A DNA stretch of 64,000 bases from Strongyloides papillosus. Its lineage: Eukaryota; Nematoda; Chromadorea; Rhabditida; Strongyloididae. Made by a program: the position numbers and the translations under genes. Of the stretch, positions 57,501 to 64,000 are shown one piece after another (position 1 is the stretch's first letter; each line of letters starts with the position of its first letter). The DNA lies in NCBI GenBank assembly GCA_005656395.1, contig SRSI01000079.1, positions 2,418,001-2,482,000 on the forward strand, written 5' to 3'. The notes beneath the pieces were generated by a model. It worked only from the letters and a program-made list of their open reading frames with translations, was not told where the DNA came from and ran no database searches.

Positions 57501-58752
57501 TGAATGTTTTAAGAAGCAGGAAGATGTTCACGTAGAAGGAAATGTTATAAAAATTGGATATAAAACGGTACTGCCGTTTGATTTGCAAAAAGAAGTGTTG
57601 AAAATAGCTCATGAAAGCCATATGGGAAAAAAAGGTCTAAAATATAGACTGGATAAAGAATTCTGGTGGCCACAGATGAGTAAGGACATTCACGAAACGT
57701 GTGAAAAGTGTAAAGAATGCATCAAATATATGAGGGCACCAAATAAGAAAGAAAAAGAGTGGGAAAAAGCAAGTTATTTTCTTCAGAGAGTTCATGAAGA
57801 TCAAGGACAATTTTGGAACACAAGATGTAATTTCCTGGTAATGAGGGATTCATATACGGGATATGTTCAAGCAAAAATTGTGCAGAATGAGAGACCAGAA
57901 GAATTTATAAATTTTATTGAAGAGATAGAGAAATACATGGGTAACATAACAAGTATTGTAACTGATCAACAGAGGAGTATGGTATCAACTGAAGTAAAAA
58001 AGAAGTTTGCAAACAAACAGTTCTTAGTAGTTGGAACAGAAGTTCACAAAAGTAATGGACTAGCTGAAGGTATTGTTAGAGAAATTAAGAAAAGAGCTAG
58101 AAAAATGGATTTTTCATCAGCGATTAAGCATAATCAAATGAAAATTTTAAGTAAAATAGTTGAAAATATCAATAAAGTTCCATGTGGTGAGAATGTAAAA
58201 TCGCCAAATGAAATGATTTTTCAAGAAAATGTTAACAAAGATAGAATTTTACTACAAATTGTGACGACTGAAAAACTATCAAAATATATTGTTGGTGAAA
58301 AGATATTGTTTAAATTGTCTAGAATGGAATGTTTTGAAAAAGGTATTGTAATAGAAAATATAGGATCACAAATATGCAAAGTTAAAAGAATATCAAACAA
58401 TAGAGAGTACATTATCCATAATGATTCTATTAGGAAAGATAATCGACAAGTTAAAAATAAGGATAAAGACAATTTCATGTGGGATCTGTTATCTGAAGAG
58501 AGAGAGGAGAATAGGCATGAAAATAGAAATGAAAATCTGGAAAATGTTAGTGAGATTGATCAACTAGATAAACAAATAGAGAACCAACTTAGAAAAATAG
58601 AAGCTAAGGAGAATAATGATAAGATGTCGAGAATCAAATACAAAAATCCAAAACTTCCATCGACTATGTTAAATATGTCTTTAAGAAATCAAAAACAAGC
58701 TAACCCTTTATCAATGTCTTCAAGAACGTACTCTAAGCCTTGGAGAACCTAG
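54547..58752 (+). CDS. Gag-Pol polyprotein, Ty3/gypsy type
   Basis: 1401 aa in a single frame. Order: Gag; CCHC knuckle CHHCQKMGHIMKEC (232-245); protease MEADTGCRITVV (DTG 325-327) with DALLGREDL; RT with SVFDLSDGYTSLE and the active site IMDDL (646-648, M in place of the usual Y-x). RNase H is complete: SDAS D804, HKEA E849, TDHESL D874, FADCLSR D925. The integrase has an HHCC finger (HESHMGKKG ... CEKCKEC) and D1085, D1140, E1174. The C-terminus is basic and unstructured. The start ATG is formed by the last base of the LTR and TG of the primer site. No stops or frameshifts, so it is potentially functional. Confidence 0.95.
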   Translation: MAQQHDLIDLRQKLKPPENLEQAERNMEYIKFVVNDDINKMMTFLSIEEFEKVRLELQLAGLSLKESNADQIEKAYVSAYGKLAEENKFLSVVKLREMLRKENDDNNEIVKRINSVVDVVKRNFLLKEEVAGMLYAILCNRKYDLCLRKKLHDISKENKKSDHEMIGKWEVKYKEQVLQVEKVKCEIEGRKFPDIRELRETFKFFDELSMNVEKKSNIEVNKVFSTKKNIKCHHCQKMGHIMKECWLKNPELRNKARKRNVDFKSKVNHRTKKVETLENDYDETDEDEECKNIMMLAAIEGEKKIMMKTIMSGENWFLEKEMEADTGCRITVVPEKWFSDTQLQGIKKGQFKFIKGVGGGKKDVVGNLKIKMVIKNKQNKESKMIDTEIMVIRDLQDALLGREDLHKFGLIDDLQSIAVKVVTQNNGKVDKNIENFKRKFPILTSKTPGKVKGVLVKLKYHRDRKKYFCKPREYKSSVLKELVDKKIDYYIEQGIYEPIMYSDEAYPIVPVLKGLSKIKNQSELTIDNIRITGDFSLYNKGLVIPSVCIRTVNGELEKINLIEGKEDLIYSVFDLSDGYTSLEMEPGTKTILSTPKGLMLVKRLSQGLASAPALYSMFMESKIVSVLEKEIKNRQWKKKVQILNIMDDLMIVSRDPEVNEGMVDLLGELLEKLNVRINIDKLKLGKKSVDFCGVTLSQTGYSVGAGRVEKLLAMKVPENASQLKSFLGLCNTMIKHVKNLAKYKRTLEVKLNGIRTKKEAYKFEKFNEKEIEMFNQLKNVIANQMIENCLVDVKEIIEYRIQSDASAEAIGSMLEGKIRTKEGMKWLPLECHSKCFQGSQKKWPIQHKEAYGLYDAVKRWFGRIIGVKTTLLTDHESLTKVFSPGPNGLANKTYSARIWRWAQSLLSVGTLEISYKGQKSVAFADCLSRLTDAQFLGDEEDETIAANHINFLENRTFTLKEVRDLGKEDVEYQEWLNSIKNGKVPECFKKQEDVHVEGNVIKIGYKTVLPFDLQKEVLKIAHESHMGKKGLKYRLDKEFWWPQMSKDIHETCEKCKECIKYMRAPNKKEKEWEKASYFLQRVHEDQGQFWNTRCNFLVMRDSYTGYVQAKIVQNERPEEFINFIEEIEKYMGNITSIVTDQQRSMVSTEVKKKFANKQFLVVGTEVHKSNGLAEGIVREIKKRARKMDFSSAIKHNQMKILSKIVENINKVPCGENVKSPNEMIFQENVNKDRILLQIVTTEKLSKYIVGEKILFKLSRMECFEKGIVIENIGSQICKVKRISNNREYIIHNDSIRKDNRQVKNKDKDNFMWDLLSEEREENRHENRNENLENVSEIDQLDKQIENQLRKIEAKENNDKMSRIKYKNPKLPSTMLNMSLRNQKQANPLSMSSRTYSKPWRT
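54548..54563 (+). other. Primer-binding site (TGGCGCAACAGCACGA)
   Basis: Directly follows the LTR terminus ...TTTATCA. It begins with TGG as required to pair with a tRNA CCA end, and overlaps codons 1-6 of the polyprotein. The tRNA is not identified. Confidence 0.75.
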
Positions 58753-58762
58753 AAGGAGGGAA

Positions 58763-58889
58763 TGATATGGATGACAATGTTTTGATGACATTAATAGTAT
58801 ATAAATAGTCAACTTTATATTGTTAGTTTAGTTTTTATTATTTTAAATAAACTCTCTTATAATTACTAACTATTAATTCATATTTATCA
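58763..58889 (+). repeat. 3' LTR with internal deletion
   Basis: 127 bp, TGATATGG...TTTATCA. The first 35 bases equal 46053..46087 and the last 94 equal the 5' LTR end. The palindromic GC-rich middle present in the other copies is missing, with the junction at AG-TATATAAATAG. Confidence 0.9.
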
Positions 58890-59085
58890 CTATTGAAAAT
58901 GCATTTTCTAAGATTAAAAACTGCATTAGATAAAGATTATTAAGAAATAATGAAAATGGAGTTTCATCAGATATAATAATGTCTGAAGTAAATAATATTA
59001 CATCAACTGATTGTAATAGATACTTTAGATACATTACAAAAAATATTACAAATTGTGCTTCTGAACTTCCTTATTGCCATAAATG
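58890..59085 (+). pseudogene. C-terminal tail of a DDE transposase
   Basis: Reads TIENAFSKIKNCIR, then a TAA, then further open sequence ending CASELPYCHK. The nPIE-aFs-lK pattern with following residues is typical of the last catalytic glutamate region of Tc1/IS630-type DDE transposases. The part upstream of the LTR is not found on the other side of the retroelement. Confidence 0.6.
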
Positions 59086-59139
59086 AAATCAATATTATTA
59101 ATTTATAAATTTTTAAAATTGTAAGATTCTTATAGTCTA

Positions 59140-60700
59140 TAACGAAAAGAAATAAAAAAAAAATTTGTCTCTCTCATAACTCTTCTCAAACTTAACCGAT
59201 TTTTATGAGCAAATAGCCAAAAAATGTGTTTTTTTCTAACTAAGTGGGGAAAATAGGTCTTAAAAGTTTTTGGGCTATAATTGGCTAAATTATCTTTAAA
59301 AAACAGTGTTTTTTTGGCCTTTTTAGCATAGTTTTGTACAGGGAATAACGTTATTATAAAATATATAAAATACAACGGTATATATGTCATTTGAAAGATC
59401 AAATTCCAGAATAGTGCGAAAACACAATAATATGAAATTATGTCGAAGATTGGTCGAGTTATGGTCCAAAAAGTGGTGACCATTTTAAAAAAATGATTAA
59501 AATATTAAATAGCTATAACTTAGTCATAACTTAATAAAATTAAATAAAGTAGTATTTGTTATATAGACCTAAATCTAACTTAAAAAACAAGTATCTATCG
59601 AAGTTTTTAGCTTAACAAAGAGAGAAATTATATATATTTGAATGTCAACTTTTTCGCTTTTTTTCCCATTTTTTTGTAAAAATCAATTTTATTCCAGACA
59701 TAACTCTTCTCAAACCTTATCAATTTTTATGGTCAAATAATCATTTTATGTATTTTTTTTCAACTTAGAGGGGAAAAAAAACTTGAAATTTTTGGTTCAT
59801 TACTGGCCAAGTTATGCTTGAAAAATATCACTTTTTTAGACACTTTTTTGTATAATTTTGTCTTTCGGATAACGTTTGTAAAAGTAAATGGAATGTTTTG
59901 ATTTATGACTCATTTGAAAAGTACAAGTCAGGAATAAGGGGAAAAAACAGCAGTAGAAAGATTGATAAAGTATTGGCCAAGTTATAGGTCAATAAGTGAT
60001 GACTGTTTTTTTGGTAAAACTTAAAAATTTAATTACCTATTACTTAATGGAAACTTTATGAAATTAAGTAAATATGATTTTTTTTTAAATAGATCTTGAT
60101 CTCGCTTTAAAAATAAAACTATTGCGAAGTTTATAGCTTATCTACAAAACTATTTATGCCAATTTAAATGTTATTTCTCTTGCTTTTATCTATTTTTTCT
60201 GCAAAAATCAATTTTGTTCCAGACATAACTCTTTTTAAACTTGGTCACATTTTACGGTTAAACATTCAATAAATGTATTTTATTCCAACTTAGGGGGGAA
60301 AATGTGTCATAAAACATTTGGTTCACGATTGACTAAGTTATGTTTACAAAAAGCCACTTTTTCGACAACATTTTTGTATAGTTTTTTACGAGAAATAAAT
60401 CTTTTCAAATTTGATGAAATTTTATGATTTACGATTCATTTGAAAGATACAACTCATGAATAAGAAGGAAACTTAATATCAAAAAGATTAATAAAAAATG
60501 AATCAAGTAATGGATCAAAAGATGATGATTATTTTTTTTAGTAAAAATTAAAATTTTCTAATATTATAATTTTATGCAAAGTTGTTTAAAGAAAATAAAA
60601 CTAAATTTAGTACGTAGAACGAAGTTTTACATAAAATATAAAAACAATAACAAAGTTTGTACCTTAAAAACGAAAGAAGTTATTTTTAGGTATTAATTTT
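59140..60700. repeat. Diverged ~525-bp tandem repeat, three copies
   Basis: The phrase CATAACTCTTCTCAAAC recurs at 59175, 59699 and 60224 (third copy CTCTTTTTAAAC), a period of 524-525. Each copy contains in order an AACTTAG-GGGGAAAA block, a TTGGYTMA-GTTATG block, a TTTTTGTATA block, a TCATTTGAAA block and a final GATGACNNTTTTTT block. No coding content. Confidence 0.88.
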
Positions 60701-60893
60701 TTTTTGATTTATTTTCATTTATATATTCGTAAAATTAAGGTAAACATATAGATAATAAAAATAGTAACATTTAATTGTTTATACAAATTTAAAAAAAATA
60801 ATAAAAAATCACTTAAATATTTATAATGATTCAAATTTTTGTTCATCTTTTGGATATAAAATTATTTTTGCTAGGTAAATGTTTTGTTTAACT

Positions 60894-61024
60894 AGTAATA
60901 AAATTTTATTAAGTGGTGTCACCCACATAATTTAACACGTATAAATATTAAAATTATATTCAAATTTCACAATAATAATATTTATATTTAATTTATAATA
61001 ATAAAATATTATAATTTGATTACA
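60894..61024 (-). repeat. 3' LTR of the second gag-protease element
   Basis: 131 bp, plus strand AGTAATAAAATTTTATTAAG to TTTGATTACA. One base longer than the partner (GTGGTGTCAC versus GTGGGTCAC). Confidence 0.92.
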
Positions 61025-61033
61025 TCTCCCTTA

Positions 61034-63145
61034 TTAACCAATACCAACGATTTCCTTTGCATGGCGTTTCAGAAGTCTATCTTTGTTTTTTCCAACTTTC
61101 AAATTAACGTAGGGCGATTTTACTTCAGTAATCGCACGAACTTGTGGTGTTTCAGACCTTATTTGATTTATAACTGTCTCTTTCATCTTTACTTTTTGCT
61201 TAGTGCGAAATTTCTTCTCCAAAGATGTAGGAATTTCTTGCAATGTTTTCAATCCTTTATAATACTCACGGCGAGTTTTTCCATTTTTACTTTGTCTCTT
61301 CAAAGCATAATCATTCTTAACATAAATGTCATCTCCATCTTCTGAAATTCTTTTTATCTTCTCAGATACCTCTCCCCTATTATCCACATCGATTGTTTTT
61401 GATATGTTCAACTTTGTTGAAATACAATGTTTTACACTATATTTGTCAACAGGTGCTGGTTTCGGTATTTCTCTTTGATTAAACTGAAACTTTGACACTT
61501 GAACAACACATGGCTTTACATCGTCACATGATACTGTTGGACGTATTGGAATCATGGACTCTCCTGATTTATTTCTTTCACACATCGTCTTCAATCTGTT
61601 CCAATCATTGTAACTTACTCCATGATACAACCTTCCTCCAATAGTCATCTTGTTCTGACCATGATGCACTGCTACTTTTTTCATGTCCAGAAAATCAGTA
61701 CCTAACGTGATCCCATAGCGTTCATCCTTCCTTCTTGTGGTTTCAACACACACCTTTAAGTCAACATCAAATCCTCCTTGAATTGGCATAAGTTTTACTT
61801 GATGTCCCTTCTTGAATGTTCCTTCTATGTTTCCTGCTAAGCCTACCTTAACTTCATCAAGATCATCTACTTTCCATCCCATAGCTTCTGCTAGATTGTA
61901 GGTGACTGATGTCTTGTTGGCTCCTCCGTCGATTAATGCCAAAATAGAAATATAATTGTTGTTCAACTCCTTTTCACTTTTGATCAACACGGGTAAAGTT
62001 ACATCTTCACCGATTTCATCAACTTTAATTCTGTTCATCAATATTAATTTCATTCTCTCATCAAGATCTATTGGTTCCACGTAATTCAACTTTGGCTCCT
62101 CTTCAACCTTCTTAACTTCACATAGCTTGGACTGAATGCAAGGTTCTTCCTTTCGTTTCTTCGAACATTCATATCTCTTATGTCCCTGTTCACCACATTC
62201 AAAGCATGATGGGACGTTTCTGACCTTGTTCTTCTCATTATATTGCTTCCCAAAATAATTCTCATGGCGGTTATGGCTTCCACTGACTTCCTTTCACTGA
62301 AGACCTCGTTCCTTCTTCCTCTTGAAGTGATCATTGGTTGATACAAGTGCTGATATCAACTCCGAAGGTGATCTCCATTCTTGACTTGTGGCTTTGTTCC
62401 ATAACGTATCCCAATCTTCAACTTCTCTCTCAATGCGGTTACATTGTGCTTCTACGATCGCTTCTTCAGATGCATTTGGTTGCGATTTCCTTACCAACTC
62501 AGCTAATTTCTTCAACTGCTCCTCAAACTTAGGTGCCATTGGATCCACTTTGAAATTCTTCAACCTTGATTTGATGGTTGATCTTGCCAATTGTCCATCA
62601 TAGCGATCCTTAAGGAAGTCACAAATGTCTTTGTACGTAGACTCCGGTTTTCTCTCCGTTTCTTTTTCAATACACATTACGATTTCATCACATACCAGTG
62701 TCATCAGTACCAATATTTTCTCTTCTTCAACTGTCTTCTGAAGCGTCATTGCTCTTCCCAAGCGATTCAACCATGGTTCGATGTCTTCACTAACATCCTC
62801 AAACATTTTCATCTTTCCTATGTAGTCCGGCATCTCTTCAATTGCTTTTACTATCACAGATGCGGTCTTTTCAATTTTCAACACAACTTCCACGTCACTC
62901 AATTTCTCTTTATTATCACCAAAGTATTTCACTATCACTGGTTTCTCAAGTCCCAGTGTTTTAATCAACGAATCCTTTACAGCGGCGGCTCTTTTCTTCT
63001 CACTTAAACTAGCAAACGGAGTAAGTTCTTCCAAAACTTCTTCTCCAAGATCCTCGTATCCGATAGCTGTCTGCAGCTCCTCTAGCACAGCTTCTACAAC
63101 TCCTTTGATTTCCTGTCTCTGCACAGAACTTGACCAATCTGACAT
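61034..63145 (-). CDS. Gag-protease frame interrupted by one in-frame UGA
   Basis: The Gag frame (63145..62294, 283 aa, ATG start MSDWSSSVQR) ends at a UGA. The same frame then stays open to 61034. Beyond the stop come the zinc knuckle CFECGEQGHKRYEC (codons about 314-327) and a retropepsin-like domain with ALIDGGANKTS (about 404-414) and GITLGTDFLD. The catalytic triad reads DGG rather than DSG or DTG. Either the stop is a single mutation or it is read through to make Gag-protease. Total about 703 codons, similar to the other gag-protease element. No RT or integrase. Confidence 0.85.
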
Positions 63146-63190
63146 ACAAAACCCGTCAGACCTTTATGTACTCTTCTTGTTCCCTCGCCC

Positions 63191-63217
63191 TCCAGTAATA
63201 GAGCTTCTTGAAGAAGA
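63191..63217. other. Palindrome next to the 5' LTR
   Basis: Plus strand CTTCTTGAAGAAG (63205..63217) directly abuts the LTR start AGTAATAAAA, and AGTAATAGAG (63195..63204), a near copy of the LTR end, lies on its other side. A TGG-starting stretch (TGGAGGGCGAGGG, minus strand) occurs about 21 bases from the LTR and could be a displaced primer site. Confidence 0.7.
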
Positions 63218-63347
63218 GTAATAAAATTTTATTAAGTGGTGTCACCCACATAATTTAACACGTATAAATATTAAAATTATATTCAAATTTCACAATAATA
63301 ATATTTATATTTAATTTATAATAATCAAATATTATAATTTGATTACA
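63218..63347 (-). repeat. 5' LTR of the second gag-protease element
   Basis: 130 bp partner of 60894..61024. Followed by AACT. Confidence 0.92.
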
Positions 63348-63351
63348 AACT

Positions 63352-63719
63352 AAACACTTCCAATAAATGTAAACGTCATTAAATAATTCTCAAACTCAAA
63401 AATATTTCATAATGTATAAATACATTATAACAATGTATTTTTGGTTATTTTATTTCTCCAGAAATATGTAACTCAATAGAAAAATTTTTTTATACACTCA
63501 CTTTGACTAATAATTTAGTATAAAAATGCTTTAAAAAAAATATGCTCTGCGGACTAGCCTTGACCAGCCGAAGGCGGGTCTAAAGCTGGTTTTTTAAAAT
63601 GTTATATATAATTTTATATTAATATACAATATTTTAGTTAAACATATTTTATAACCAAGAAAATTAAAATTTATCTTTAAAAAGATTAGAATTGTACATC
63701 CAAAAAGATTGTAAATAGT
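63352..63719. other. Spacer with a small GC-rich island
   Basis: AT-rich, except 63544..63597 which contains GCTCTGCGGACTAGCC and ACCAGC-CGAAGGCGGGTCTAAA-GCTGGT. On the minus strand this island ends in a run of eight T, as a Pol III terminator would. Identity unknown; it could be a repeat end or a small RNA. Confidence 0.4.
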
Positions 63720-63800
63720 TTCCAAGGTGTTGAAATTGAATAAAAAAATGTTGAATTTGAATAATAAAATGTTGAAATTGAATAGTAAAATGTTGAATTT
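63720..63800. repeat. ~23-bp tandem repeat, inverse of the 45.8-kb array
   Basis: Four units of AATGTTGAAATTGAATARTAA and variants. Inverse-complement family of 45770..45865. Confidence 0.8.
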
Positions 63801-63803
63801 ATT

Positions 63804-64000
63804 AGGTTGGTGCATAAATAATGGCCGCGGAGAGAAAAAATGAATTAAGACAATATTTCTTCAAGTTTATGTTAAGTAATTAATCAAAAATATATTCGTT
63901 AGAATCTACACATTTTTCTCAACATTCTAACAGCTTTGGAATCTCCGTTTTTTAAGATTCAGGACTTTTTAATGAAAGTCACTGAAATCGCTTTCCTCCG
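63804..64000. mobile_element. Mariner-type element end, running off the window
   Basis: TTAGGTTGGTGCATAAATAATGGCCGCGG at 63804, preceded by TA, is a typical mariner inverted-repeat end. The inside lacks a recognisable transposase before the window ends at 64000. Confidence 0.7.

Larger units (their letters stand above)
54340..58889 (+). mobile_element. Ty3/gypsy-type LTR retrotransposon with one intact polyprotein
   Basis: Plus strand. The 5' LTR part (54340..54547) shares its last 94 bases with the 3' LTR (54454..54547 equals 58796..58889). The 5' LTR lacks the normal start, and the 3' LTR lacks the GC-rich palindromic middle. A purine tract (AGAAGGAGGGAA) precedes the 3' LTR. One frame covers Gag to integrase. 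I found no target duplication, consistent with a rearranged left end. Confidence 0.9.
60894..63347 (-). mobile_element. Second non-autonomous gag-protease LTR retrotransposon
   Basis: 2.45 kb on the minus strand, with LTRs 60894..61024 (131 bp) and 63218..63347 (130 bp) flanked by the 4-bp duplication AACT (60890..60893 and 63348..63351). A purine tract AGGGAGA (minus strand) precedes the 3' LTR. It encodes Gag, zinc knuckle and protease only. The LTRs are nearly identical, so insertion is recent. Its sequence is unrelated to the 13.5-16.2 kb element at the level I can see. Confidence 0.92.

Noticed and set aside
46053..58889. A single large LTR element running from 46.05 to 58.89 k
   Set aside because: The 46-kb fragment shares LTR start sequence with the 58.8-kb LTR, but an independent element with its own target duplication and other repeats lie between. 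A truncated solo LTR is simpler.
62086..62346. 86-codon minus-strand frame over the Gag/protease junction
   Set aside because: The zinc knuckle is encoded in the neighbouring frame, which is continuous with Gag apart from one UGA; this frame is a shadow.
1..64000. CRISPR arrays, operons or other prokaryotic systems
   Set aside because: No direct-repeat/spacer arrays; introns, nuclear tRNA introns and eukaryotic retroelements show this is a eukaryotic nuclear sequence.

Overview
The window looks like nuclear DNA from a nematode, most likely a very AT-rich clade IV worm of the Strongyloides type. That assignment is an inference from base composition, GT-AG introns of about 40-70 bases, compact genes with nematode-like content, and two intron-containing tRNA genes (Ile-TAT and Leu-CAA). 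No spliced-leader RNA gene, rRNA or CRISPR was seen.

Layout. 1-1.13 kb is a satellite with a dimeric higher-order repeat. 1.7-12.1 kb is ordinary gene space: an AFG1-like mitochondrial ATPase, a beta-propeller-like protein, a large helical-repeat protein that may be THADA/Trm732-like, and a class C (metabotropic glutamate-like) receptor followed by a decayed copy of its 3' end. 12.9-16.2 kb holds a MITE with long inverted repeats and a non-autonomous gag-protease LTR element. 18-19.7 kb holds a Tigger/pogo-type MITE and an intact GT49 glycosyltransferase (B4GAT1/LARGE type). 20.3-23.7 kb is a graveyard of broken genes, including a DEAH helicase, with a mariner-type palindrome in one intron.

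25.05-30.30 kb is a 5.25-kb unit in which a damaged single-ORF LINE (endonuclease plus reverse transcriptase) lies between 319-bp inverted repeats. 30.4-32.4 kb has a piggyBac-type MITE and another long-TIR MITE. 32.4-45.2 kb has no recognisable protein gene but carries nine tRNA genes (Asn, Ile, Thr, Gly, Gly, Arg, His, Ser, Leu), with several LTR-like promoter/polyA islands and palindromic elements between them.

46-63.4 kb is dominated by retroelements: a 4.77-kb Ty3/gypsy-type element with identical-length 123-bp LTRs and a 5-bp target duplication; a second Ty3/gypsy-type element with an intact 1401-aa polyprotein and GC-rich palindromes in its LTR; and a second non-autonomous gag-protease LTR element. 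A mariner relic, a DDE transposase tail and a ~525-bp tandem repeat lie among them.

The strongest candidate for something undescribed is the 47.1-51.8 kb element. Its normal RNase H, between RT and integrase, has lost most catalytic residues. A second, cellular-type RNase H with its D-E-D-D residues is encoded downstream of integrase in a +1-overlapping frame. The parallel with dual-RNase-H retroelements in other lineages is inference and needs alignment. Other notable points are start codons formed across the LTR/primer-site junction in both autonomous elements, palindromes at the usual primer-site position in both gag-protease elements, and the inverted-repeat-bounded LINE.
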